Source: Cochliopodium minus (taxonomy: Eukaryota > Discosea > Himatismenida > Cochliopodiidae). From it: DNA of 22,815 nucleotides. Position numbers and translations under genes: made by a program. The DNA lies in the NCBI GenBank assembly GCA_024220525.1, contig JAMYWO010000487.1, forward strand, positions 1-22,815, in the 5' to 3' direction. This document shows positions 1 through 9,390 of the stretch, piece by piece. Position 1 is the stretch's first letter, and the number at the start of each line of letters is the position of its first letter. The notes below the pieces were generated by a model. That model was given only the letters and a program-made list of their open reading frames with translations, searched no databases and had not been told where the DNA came from.

Positions 1-68
1 TTTTATTTTTTATTTTTTATTTTTTATTTTTTATTTTTTATTTTTTATTTTTTATTTTTTATTTTTTT
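1..68. repeat. (TTTTTTA)n 7-bp microsatellite
   Basis: An A occurs every seven bases at 5, 12, 19 and so on to 61, with T between, giving about nine units. On the minus strand it reads TAAAAAA and lies in the last visible intron of the PP2C-like gene, which runs off the window. The rest of positions 1-249 is A/T-rich intron with no coding signal. A repeat with the same period occurs at 20838-20900 inside an intron of the GMC gene. Confidence 0.9.
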
Positions 69-3000
69 TTAAATTTTAAATTTTAAAATTTAAAATTATT
101 TATTTCTAACTAATTATTATTTTATTTTTAATTTAACACAAATTTTTTATTATCATCAATTTCAATTTGATTTTTTTATTTATTTTATTTTTTAATTTTA
201 ATTTTATTTTTTATTTTTATTTAATTTTTCAATTTTTTTTTCGATTTACCTTCTTTGACATAAGGACCAATTCTTCCACCAGGATCACAAGGATTGCTTG
301 CGTTTTGTCTATTTCCTAAAGTGACATCTCTCACCCTCTTTCCATCGTAGACGAGGGCTTTGCAATCTCCCACAGAGATGAACATGAAGATGAAAGAGTC
401 TTCTTTTTGTTGTTCTTGTGTCAAAATTCCTCCTAAAAAGGTTGTTGTTCCTATTTAAAAAAAAATAAAAAATAAAAATCTTTTTAAAAAACATAAAATA
501 TAAAAAGAAAAAATCCTCTGAAAACATAAAATATAAAAAAAATAAACAATAAATCATGAAAAATAAAATAAAATAAAAAATAAAATAAAATAAAAAATAA
601 ATGATCAAAATAAAATTAAAAAATAATAATTTAAAAAATAAAAATCTTCTTAAAAATAAAAATTAAGATTCAAAACAAATTAGAATACAAAATAAAAAAT
701 ATTAAATAAAAATTTAATAGTGTAAATATTTGATTAATTTTAAAATTACCAGCTTCCCAAATGTCTTGCTTGTCCTCGATGATTTTGAAATGTGACATAT
801 ATACAGCACGGATGAGGATTTTGGCAGTCTTTTTGATGTCTTTGAGGCTTTTGACATTCTTTTCTATGTAATCGCAAAAAGTCTTTTTGGCGGTGATGGC
901 TGCATCTCTAGGGCCTTTCCCTAATGAATGAAAAATAAATATTAAAAAATAAAAAAACAAATTAAATTTGAAAAAATAAAACATACAAAAGAAAAATAAA
1001 AAAAAAAAAAAAATGTTAAATATTAAAAAATGATAAAATATTTTTTAAAAATAATGAAAAATCCTGTAAATATAATGAGATTAACAAAAGCTAAATGAAA
1101 AGACTATTTTTTAAAATAATCAAAAATTCTGTAAAAATGAGATTATAAAAAACTCAAATAAAAAATAAAAATTTGAAAAAAATAATAAATGATAAATAAT
1201 CCAAAAATAATAAATGAAAAATAAAAAATTTAAAAAAAAAATTTAAAATTTTAAATGAAAAAATAATAAATGAAAAAAATAATAAATGAAATTAAAAATA
1301 ATAAATGAATTTGATTTCTACCCCAGTTACAACCGTCACATATCGTAAGAAAGGTCAATCCACTTTGATACAAACAAACTTTGTAGCTGTCGCAAATGGG
1401 ACTTCCTTCACGTTGGGGCTTCATTGGCAAGAAGGGATAGGTACTTACTGAAATGCAATGAACGTTGTCTGGCAAATTGTCAGGTAATGTACAAGAGTTA
1501 TCTTCAAGAGAAAAACGATCAATTAATTTTTGATGAATTTAAATTTTTAAAAGTTTTATTAAATTTTTAATGAAATTAATTTCGAATTGATTTTTTTAAA
1601 ATTTATTCAATTTAAATTTTTAATAATTTTATTTTAATTTTTTTTATTTTTTATTTTTTAAATTATTTAAATTAATTTAAAAATAAAAAATAATTGTTTC
1701 TATTGTTTTTAATTGTTTAGAAATCAATTAATTAGTTTTGGTTAAAAAAAGTTTTAATTTGTTTATATTTTTCTTTTTAATATTTCCAAAAAAAAAATAT
1801 TTTTTTTGTTTCAACCAAATCTTTTTTTTGTTCTAAAAAAAATTTTCTTTACCTTCTGGATGAGGACCATCAACCACCAAAGGCTCCACTTCATCGGCTA
1901 TCCACATCTTGACAAGCTTCTTATTCTCCAAACCAGAAAGGATCTCATCCTCATTGATGGTACTTTTAATGAGCAACTCAACCATCTTGGAGATGTGAGA
2001 GTCTTTAAGTTTCTGTTTCTTTTTCTGCTCTTTCATCTCTTTGGTCTCCTTCTCTTTCTTCTTTCTCATGGGGCAGCTGTAGATTTGGTTCATGGAGTTG
2101 CTGGGTGGCCTGGATGTGTTCAGGAAGTCGTACATGTCTACAGAGTCATCCCCGACGAAAGGATTATCTTATTAAGAATAAAAAATAAAATAAAATAAAA
2201 AATAAAAATAAAATATAAAAATAAAAAATTCTTATTAAAAAAATCAAAATAAAAATAAACTTCAATAAAAATTTTAAAAAAAATAAAAAAATCAAAAATT
2301 AAATGAAAAAAAATTATTTTGATTTTACCTTTGGATTCATTTAAAATCTTTAAAAAACTACTCCTTTTCTCTGGATTCTCTTCTGGCTCCCTCAAACTGT
2401 CCTTGAGCTCCTTTTCAGGCAAAGACATAGAAGGGATCTTGTTCTTGATGATGATGTCCTCAGGAATGTTGTTGCAACTCATCGAAGTCTTCTTGATTTT
2501 CTTCGCGGAGAATTTTCTTTTGAGTTCCACGCTGGATGTTTGATCCAACTTTTTGATTTGAGAAGATCTCAAGTTGACAGGAGATGAAATGATTTTGTTC
2601 TCTTCTTTTTTCTTCTTCCCCTCATCTTGTATTCTTACATTCTTTTCGCTGGTCTTTTTGGAACCTCCACTGCCGCTGGTCTTCCTGGCCTTGAGGTTGG
2701 TCTCGCTGCTTTTAATTCCGCTGGAGGATCTCTCGGTCTGGACTTGTCTGTCCTCCTCGGCGAGGCGATCTTTCTTGATGATCAACTTTAATGGGATTTT
2801 ATCTTTGGAGGGAGTTGTTGTATGATGATTGTTGTTGATGTTATCATGTGATGATGATTTATTTTTATTATTATCAACTTTGGATGATTTATCTCCATTT
2901 GTATTTATGTTTTTGATCAGATTGCTTCCTGATCTGCTCTTCATCGATTTGAGATCGAGGATATGATCGCCATAGATCCCTTTGGGTGTTTCGTAATCCT

Positions 3001-3754
3001 TCTCCACCCTCATGCTGAGCAATCTCTTCACCTTGATCTCCTTCCTGGTAGCCTTAGGGCTTTTGTTGGAGGATTTCTTGGAGGTCTTTTTCTTGGTGGG
3101 GGTGAATCTCTTTTGGCTAGGAGATTGGGGAGATAATATGACATTATTAGGCTTAAAATGGAGATTATTGTTATTGATATTGCTTGAATGATCATTGTGA
3201 TGATCATTCTCTTTATGATCTTCTATATGATTATTATTGTGATTAATATGATCATTATTTTTATGATCCATTTGAAGATTATCTTTGCTTTTATTGTGAT
3301 TATTATCCTCTTTATCATCTTTGTGATTATTTTCTTTGTGATTATGATTATTATGCTTGCCCACTTCTTTGTGATCATCCTCGATGGAATCCTCCGACTC
3401 CATCTTGTAGATCCTCTCATCTATGCGCTCCAATCTGCTCTTGATTTCATTGGGGCTCATGATGCTATTCTTGATCACCTTCCTATCCTCAGAATCAGAA
3501 TCATCAAGGGAGGCCAAAGAATCAATAGATTTGGAATTCTTTCTGCTGTTATTTCTACTGTTATTCTTGCTATTATTCTTGCTATTATTTCTGCTGTTAT
3601 TTTTACTTCCGCTATTACTATTAATGCTGTTGCTATTACTTCTGAATCTATTTTTGATCTGTATATAATCTTCCTCAACCTCCTCATCATTTTCCTCTTC
3701 GGATGAATCGATGTCGTTTTCATGGGAGACTTTGTCATTTGATCCTCTTGCCAT
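1..3754 (-). CDS. PP2C-like (PPM-type) phosphatase-domain protein with long disordered N-terminus, 3' end outside window
   Basis: Visible exons 5' to 3' are 3754-2329, 2167-1853, 1501-1322, 920-750 and 450-250. The donor after 250 leads off the window, so the protein is over 764 aa and incomplete. The start is ATG at 3752-3754. Residues 1-475 are low-complexity (acidic start, Asn-Ser repeats, His/Asn/Asp-rich, then basic Ser-rich), and no domain is recognised there. From about residue 590 a PPM fold is seen: ICDGCNWG (the metal-binding Asp-Gly, like DGVGGW in PTC7-type PP2Cs), KGPRDAAITA, AGTTTFLGGIL (the PPM GTTT motif), SVGDCKALVYD (the SVGD strand) and DPGGRIGPY. The later Asp motifs (DGxWD, DN) would lie off the window, so activity cannot be judged. 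Joining each exon pair restores the family motif exactly. All five visible introns are phase 1 and four of the five donors are GTAA. The substrate is unknown, and a pseudophosphatase role is possible. Confidence 0.85.
1030..1310. repeat. A/T-rich imperfect repeats in an intron
   Basis: This lies within the PP2C-like intron 921-1321. A unit containing AATCCTGTAAATATAATGAG near 1060-1080 recurs imperfectly near 1125-1145. The motif AATAATAAATGAA recurs several times at about 1180-1310. There is no open frame. This looks like slippage-derived intron sequence. Confidence 0.5.
3161..3376 (-). repeat. His/Asn/Asp/Lys-rich low-complexity coding tract
   Basis: This encodes residues about 127-198 of the PP2C-like protein, dominated by His, Asn, Asp and Lys with no fold evident. 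It is made of degenerate ATT/ATG/ATC triplets on the plus strand, which is why long antisense frames appear opposite it. Confidence 0.8.
3533..3640 (-). repeat. Asn-Asn-Ser-Lys/Arg tandem coding repeat
   Basis: This encodes residues about 39-74 of the PP2C-like protein. A four-residue unit, NNSR or NNSK, repeats about five times and is followed by NSRKNS. It could serve as a basic Ser-rich phosphorylation target, but that is inference. The triplet-based DNA repeat is likely length-variable. Confidence 0.8.
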
Positions 3755-4384
3755 TTTCTTTCTATAATATGTTCAAAAATTAAATTGTGGTTTTGTTAAT
3801 TTTTAATAAAGATGGATTTTCTTTTTGGAGAATATTTAATCAGGAACAGGGTGTTTAATTAATTTATTTTGATTTTTTTTTATTTTTTTTTAATTTTAAA
3901 AAGGAATTTTAGCCATTTAATCAATTCAAAATATGAACTTTGCCTTTATAATTAAAGAAAGTGAGGAATTAGATTATAATTATCCATTTCCTCAACTAAA
4001 TTTCAATTGAATTGAAGAAACAATCAGAATAAATGCCTAAAATTATCCCTTATTGGGTAATAACCAATCTAAATATCGTGTATGAATGAAATATAATGAT
4101 CATTCCAAGATAAAATGCGTATTAACATTGAATTTATGCGAATAATAAAGTCCAAATCAATAAACATAAATTCCATAAATAGAAAATAGGAGGAGATGAA
4201 ATAAAATAATTTTAAAGTAAATGTTTTTATAATAAACAAATTTTATCATCTCATTCATCATTTTAAACATTATTATCATTAATATGATGTTTGTCAATTT
4301 TAATTTTATAATTGATGGATAATTTCTCAATAATTTTGCTTTTGAAAGTTTTCATTTTGAAGATTCTTCATATTAAAATAATTT
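3755..4384. other. Intergenic region, 630 bp
   Basis: This lies between the start of the PP2C-like gene and the stop of the small basic gene, both minus strand, so it should hold the PP2C-like promoter and the upstream gene's 3' end. It is A/T-rich with no open frame supported by splice sites and no RNA gene seen. A short minus-strand frame near 3930-4000 encodes only about a dozen residues and was not called. Confidence 0.6.
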
Positions 4385-4762
4385 TTACCTATAACTGCCT
4401 GTTTTTTTAGCTTTCTTCACCAATTTCTTCAATTTCTTCTTGATCGGCATTTTTTTATTCAATGGCTTCGAAATATCTCTTGGAGAGCTTATATATTTGG
4501 ATTGCTCCCTTGTATAAAAATCAGATAACATCGATTTGCCAAAGACAATGTGGTTTCCATTGATGATTTGTCCATTTTTGTTTATTTTATCATTTGAAGA
4601 CAATATTTCATCTGATGAGGATGTATTGTCGCCCTCTAGATCATTTTCGTCATATATGGAAGAAGATTTCTTTAGAGAATCGTATAGATCGGTGATGGAA
4701 GTATTTGTATTGCCTCTTTTATTGTTGAAGTAGGATTCATCTTCTGTAGAATTATTTAGCAT
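4385..4762 (-). CDS. Small Ser/Asn-rich protein with basic C-terminus, 125 aa
   Basis: This is a single open frame from ATG (4760-4762) to TAA (4385-4387). I do not recognise a family. Residues 1-65 are Ser/Asn/Asp-rich and probably disordered. The middle has HIVFGKSMLSDFY, and residues about 104-121 are strongly basic (KKMPIKKKLKKLVKKAKK), resembling a nuclear localisation or nucleic-acid-binding tail. The stop codon sits inside a donor-like string (AG|GTAAAAAT), so a spliced, longer C-terminus cannot be excluded, but no plausible next exon is visible downstream. It lies between the CBS-PH gene and the PP2C-like gene on the same strand, and nothing links it to them functionally. Confidence 0.6.
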   Translation of the reverse strand: MLNNSTEDESYFNNKRGNTNTSITDLYDSLKKSSSIYDENDLEGDNTSSSDEILSSNDKINKNGQIINGNHIVFGKSMLSDFYTREQSKYISSPRDISKPLNKKMPIKKKLKKLVKKAKKTGSYR

Positions 4763-5121
4763 TCCAAAAATGATGATAAATTTTCAGAATTTAAAATTTT
4801 ATTTAACAGGGAAAATTATAAAAAAAATATTATTATTTATGTTTGTCTTTGGATTAATTCAAGCAATATAGGTTTTCAAAATTTTGAATTTATTTCTAAT
4901 GAACTGAATTGTATTGTATTGTAAAATATACAATTTTTTTTTATTTTTTTTCAAGATCCCTATTATCTTTAGAAACAAAAATGAAAAAAGTATAGAATGA
5001 GTGTGATAGAAGAAATGAAAAATGAAAACATAACCAAAGAATTATTCATGTACAAAATTTTATTAATGTAAAAAAAAAATTACAAAATATTATATTTTTT
5101 TTTATCCCTATCTTTCATATT
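4763..5121. other. Intergenic region, 359 bp
   Basis: This lies between the small basic gene's start and the CBS-PH stop codon. It is A/T-rich with several T-runs and no supported reading frame or RNA gene. It probably carries the CBS-PH 3' UTR and the small gene's promoter. Confidence 0.5.
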
Positions 5122-8065
5122 TTAATTGTTTGTGTTGTTAGGTAGGTTGGATGTTTGCAATCTAATCAATTTTGACCATTCATTTCTTTCAATTTCAGTT
5201 TTACATTTGAGTCGAAATTGTCTTTTGGAATCTATCAAAACAATATCAGTGGCACCATGATTCTCAACAGAGTAGTTTGTTAATGGATGGATGTGCTGAG
5301 TTTTATCTAACATCTAATATCAAAGTAAAAAAAGAAATAAGGAAAATATTTAAAGTCTGAAAAATCAATTTGAAATTTCATTATCTTTTTATTTTATTTT
5401 ATTTTACCCTCATATTATTCACTTGTGGAAAGTGAATGATGATATTGGCTTTCAACATGAAAAATCTCTGGATGTATTTCTTTTTGGAGGGGATATAGAT
5501 CTCCATAAATCCCTGTTTGATAGCTTGCTGATGGAACAAAAGATTCCAGAAATTGGGATCATTCTGCTCCTCTTCGACCTTTGTTCTATATCTCCAGGTT
5601 CCAGAGAGCTGTTGTTCAAAAAAAAAAAAAAATTTAATCATTGAAAATCGTTTGATTAAAATAAAAAAAATTAAAATTTTACTGGCTTCTTTTGTACTCT
5701 CATGCAGAGATATCTAAGGATGTTCAGAGCATCTATGACACCCAATGGAATGTTGGAACTTCTATCATCAACCACCCAGAGGGATTCTCTTCCCTCTGTC
5801 ACCATTATTCTCAAGGCTTCATCGAATCTTGTGAGAGGAACCACGACTGACGGTTTATTTAGCATCTAAATTGATAGATTTAGAAAAAGGTGTTAAAATA
5901 AGAATATTTGCCATTATATCGATATAAAATTGTATCAATATTACAACTTTGTTAGCGGATAAAATACAAAATTTAAACTGTTGTAATATTTTTGGACATC
6001 CCTATCAATATTGTTAATAATTCTCACCTTGGATGTATTTTGGATGAAATCTTGTGCAGGCAAGGTCATGAGAGAATAAGTGGATACATTTATAGATTTG
6101 ATGTCCCTTGGTTTGAATTCAGCGATAAGGGATCCTTGACCATTGATGATGGCAACAGCATTATGTCTAGATTCAACCAAAACAGCCAAAACAACATTCA
6201 TCTTTTGTTAAAAAAAGAAACGTTTTGATCAATTGAATTAATGTATTAGATATCTCGAATATTGAAAAGTTTACCTTTGTTGATGCAGGCAAAATTGCTA
6301 TTTTATCCGAAAAAATGGAGAATTCACCTACTGGTTGAGCAGATACAGATGGTATATCAGATACCTCCTGATATACCAAATTCAACAAGCCAATGAGGCC
6401 GATGGTAGGGATGAATTCCTGATCATATTCTGCGACTACTGCGCTTGTGTTCTTCCCCTTTCTATCTAAACCATAAACCAAGTCCAACAAAGGAGTTGAT
6501 AATTTACAGCGAAATGGCTTTACTTTTTGTCCTTTTTTTTTTTTTAATTTTTTTAAAAATTCAATTTTAGATTTCATGTTTATTCTTTTTTACTTTTGAT
6601 AAGATCTCCTGCATTTCTTTCTTGAATCAGGTTTCCTGCTTTCATCAATTCCTCTTGTGAATTCAATTGGGGATAGATGGAGGTAAGAAAGGCAGCGATA
6701 TCATAGGTATCAAGCTGTCCAACATGCTTTTGGCCATCATAAACATGTCCAACCCAAGGATTGACATCATCCTTTTTGATTGATTTAAAAAATTAATTTG
6801 CAATATATTTGTTAGAACAAATTTAGAGTATGAAAAATGGATAGATGATATTGAAGATAATAATTAAGTTTATAATCAATATATTTAACTTGTATTATTC
6901 ATATCTTTCTTATGTTTAAAGATAATTTAATATATTGACGCATTTCACAAATAATTTAACCATTCCAAATGAGGATTTGAAATGAGATTTCAATAAGATT
7001 AACAACTTATTTATATTGATCAAAAATCCAAAATTTTGTTTACCAAATGCTGCAATATGACCTGGATGGTTGTATTCACTCTGATATTGACACTTTTAGT
7101 CAATACCTTATTAGCCTTCTCCACAGTGACAGCATTAAATAATTTTCTTACCCTCTTGATGATATCCAAATCTCTGTGGGCAGTACCATAATCGATATCC
7201 AGGGAATCATAAAACTCTATTACACTCTTTACTTCACTAGATTCATCATTCTCATCGATGGAATGTTGTTTCTTCTCCACTTTCTTTTGAGGTCTGGATA
7301 TCTTCTCTTCAAAATCATAATCTTGCTCGGTCTCACTTTGGAAATCGAAGAGATCGTTCTCATCGTAAGATTCTCCGTTGATTTTCAAAGGCTTCAATTT
7401 TTTTTTTTTTGGTGGTGGTTTTTTCTTTGTTGCCTTCTTATTTGATACTCCTTTGAATATAATTTTTTAGAGTTTGCGATTGAAAAATGTTTAAATCATT
7501 TCAAAGTTAAAGAGTATATTATGATCATTTAGCAATATATAAGGAAATTTTTTGAAATTTATATAATTTTTCAATTTATAAACCAATTAAAAGTCGTATA
7601 TGAATCTTTTTACTCGATAAAAGTATTAAATTAGTTTTATGAAAGATTTTTTGTTTATAAAGGAAATATTAATTGGGTATCAACAGATTTTACCCTTCTT
7701 TATTATCCCTGTCCTAGTATTTGGTGATTGGTTGTAATGTTTCGGTTTTTCATCTATAGGAAAATATAATTTGGTTCTTGGGCTAACTTTGGGTCTATCA
7801 TATTGCAATATTTTTGGTGTTGTCAATTCTTCTGTTTCTAGAATTTCACTTTCACTATAAAAATTTAAAATAATTTTTATATTGGATAGAAATCGATATA
7901 TATTTTTTTTTACTTATCAATCATTTGGTTTGGATTTGGGAATTCTTTCTTTATATGTGTTTCAGTTTTATTCCAATCTTGATTATTATTATTGTTATCT
8001 TGATTGTTTGATTTTGTGAGTTGTTTCAATTTATTGAAAGCCAATGTTCTTTCTGTATCGTTCAT
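5122..8065 (-). CDS. Four-CBS-domain (AMPK-gamma/Sds23-like) protein with C-terminal PH domain, 634 aa
   Basis: The nine exons are 8065-7914, 7854-7694, 7450-7044, 6771-6594, 6531-6275, 6201-6028, 5865-5683, 5608-5408 and 5313-5122. They total 1905 nt and close in phase from ATG to TAA. Residues 1-200 are disordered, with a basic Pro-rich patch (KKKPPPPKKKK). Four CBS motifs follow: about 219-280 (VGHVYDGQKHVGQLDTYDI), 299-355 (IGLIGLLNLVYQE), 365-430 (NAVAIINGQGSLIAEFKPRD) and 440-503 (SLWVVDDRSSNIPLGVIDAL). CBS pairs form Bateman modules that usually bind adenine nucleotides, and four in series is the layout of AMPK gamma/SNF4 and Sds23. Residues about 532-625 form a PH domain (KQGFMEIYIPSKKKYIQRFF at the start, ERNEWSKLIRL in the final helix), which commonly binds phosphoinositides or proteins. 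A membrane-tethered nucleotide sensor is inference. One intron (5866-6027) carries a MITE-like insertion. Confidence 0.85.
5943..6002. mobile_element. MITE-like element, copy 1 (short)
   Basis: This insert of about 60 bp lies in the CBS-PH intron 5866-6027. It contains ACAACTTTGTTAGCGGATAA on the left and ends with TTTTTGGACATCCC. It is flanked by the direct repeat TATCAATATT (5933-5942 and 6003-6012), read as a 10-bp target duplication. Its ends form an inverted repeat (ATATTACAAC versus GTTGTAATAT). The left end lacks the GGGATGTCC part of the terminus, so this copy is shortened or eroded. Copy 2 is at 22131-22218. No coding capacity. Confidence 0.7.
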
Positions 8066-8377
8066 TCTTGTTTATTTTTCCAAAAAAAAGAAATATCTCT
8101 CAATTAAAAAAATCCTCTTTTTTTTTTTTTTTATATACTTTATTGAAATAGATATAAATTTGCTCGTCTCATCTTTGAAATGAATCAATTTTTGAACAGG
8201 ATATGGATTTTTATACGAGAAAATAAAAATAAAAATATTTAATCAGTTTTGAAAACCTACATAACTCTTGATTTGATTAATGTGGTTTATTTACAAAGGA
8301 ATTTTATTTAACTATTTTATACTTTTTGAATTATTTTGCTTTTTTTTTTTTTTTTTGGAAATCTGTTTATGTACTTG
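8066..8377. other. Intergenic region, 312 bp
   Basis: This lies between the CBS-PH start and the stop of the 8378-9262 gene. It contains two long T-runs (near 8119-8132 and 8340-8356) and no supported frame. It is the probable CBS-PH promoter plus the upstream gene's 3' region. Confidence 0.5.
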
Positions 8378-9262
8378 TTAATTGACATTTGTTGGCTTTG
8401 ATGAATTGGAATTATTGATTGAAGTGATCTTGGGGAGATTCTGGGAAATGATATTGGAAAGGAGATTAATGGTGAATGTATTGTTTGTATCTTTCTTATC
8501 ATTGTTGAGTGCATTAATAGTGGAAGATTTCTTGATATCTTTATCGACTGATATGATGGGATCTTTTTGTAATGGTTCTTCCTCCTTGTAATTTATGAGC
8601 CTCTGATTGATTTTGTTAATTTCACGATCCAATTTCTTTCCTCTTCTCCTTTTTCTTTGGAGATAATCTCTCAATGCGATTGCTTTGATAGCTTCTTCCC
8701 TATTGAAATTTCCTTTTTTCATAACCTATAAATATATTTTATAAGATTAAAATTAATTGTGAATAATAGAGTAAATAGTTTCATATTAGATCAAATTTCT
8801 GTATATCTGTTTGGAATTTATATGTATAAAAATTAATAAATGATAATAATGGTTAGATTAAAAATATAATGGTGAAATATTGTATGGATATGTTGTGATA
8901 TGAATTTATTTTGTTATCATTTCATAATAGGTTAATAATATAATTGTGAAAGTGATTTATCAGAATTTTTCTAAATTAAGCAAAATATATTTTTTTGGAG
9001 TCCAAAATTTTTTTGAAATAGGGATAACCTCTTTGATTTCATCTTCATTGCAAATTATGGGCGAGGGTATATTAATCTTTTTCAATATATTTTCTGTATT
9101 GCCTTTCATTGAACTGAGATTCAATTTATTGCTTGTTTGCTTGATTTCGGATATAGACTGATCTATTTCATATGGAAGCAGTATGATTTCTTCTCTCTTT
9201 AACCTTTTGTTCATATCATCATATTTGAAATCATCTTCTTTGTCCAGGATTCTTTTTCTCAT
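8378..9262 (-). CDS. Unrecognised basic protein, two exons, 193 aa (tentative join)
   Basis: Exon 9262-9029 runs from ATG and exon 8725-8378 runs to TAA. They are joined through donor GAG|GTTATC and acceptor TATAG|GTT, both phase 0. GTT-type donors are also used in the Ras, GMC and COMT genes here, which supports the join, but the first frame would also read on alone to a TGA (100 aa), so two separate small genes are possible. The N-terminus is rich in Lys, Arg and acidic residues. The second exon has a very basic stretch at about residues 84-122 (REEAIKAIALRDYLQRKRRR then GKKLDREINKINQRL), followed by an Asn/Ser-rich tail. The basic stretch loosely recalls the plant CCT motif (R..A..RY.EKRK.R.F.K.I). 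That resemblance is weak, and I assign no function beyond possible nucleic-acid or protein binding. Confidence 0.5.
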
Positions 9263-9390
9263 TATTAAAGAATGTCAATCTTTATCAATAGGGTACTTTA
9301 TTTTTTTTAGTTTTTTTTTTCAACTCTTTTTTTTTTTATTTTGCCAGAATATATTAGGTGAATTATTTTATTTTGAATAAATTAATTTAA

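Noticed and set aside
1-68. Telomere repeat at the window edge
   Set aside because: The array is pure T/A with no G-rich strand, and the same unit occurs inside a GMC intron at 20838-20900. It also falls within an intron of the PP2C-like gene, so a microsatellite is the simpler reading.
60-110. AT palindrome as a functional hairpin
   Set aside because: AAATTTTAAATTTTAAAATTTAAAATT-type sequence is expected by chance in intron DNA of this composition.
1806-3706. Plus-strand open frames opposite the PP2C-like exons (for example 1806-2198 and 3188-3706)
   Set aside because: They are antisense shadows of low-complexity coding sequence, with hydrophobic repetitive products and no splice or family support.
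4380-4392. Splice donor at the end of the small basic gene
   Set aside because: The string resembles a donor, but no downstream exon with an open frame and acceptor was found, so the overlapping TAA is taken as the stop.
5933-6012. Tc1/mariner identity for the MITE-like repeat
   Set aside because: The ends recall TGTCC-containing mariner termini, but the flanking duplications are 10 and 11 bp rather than TA.
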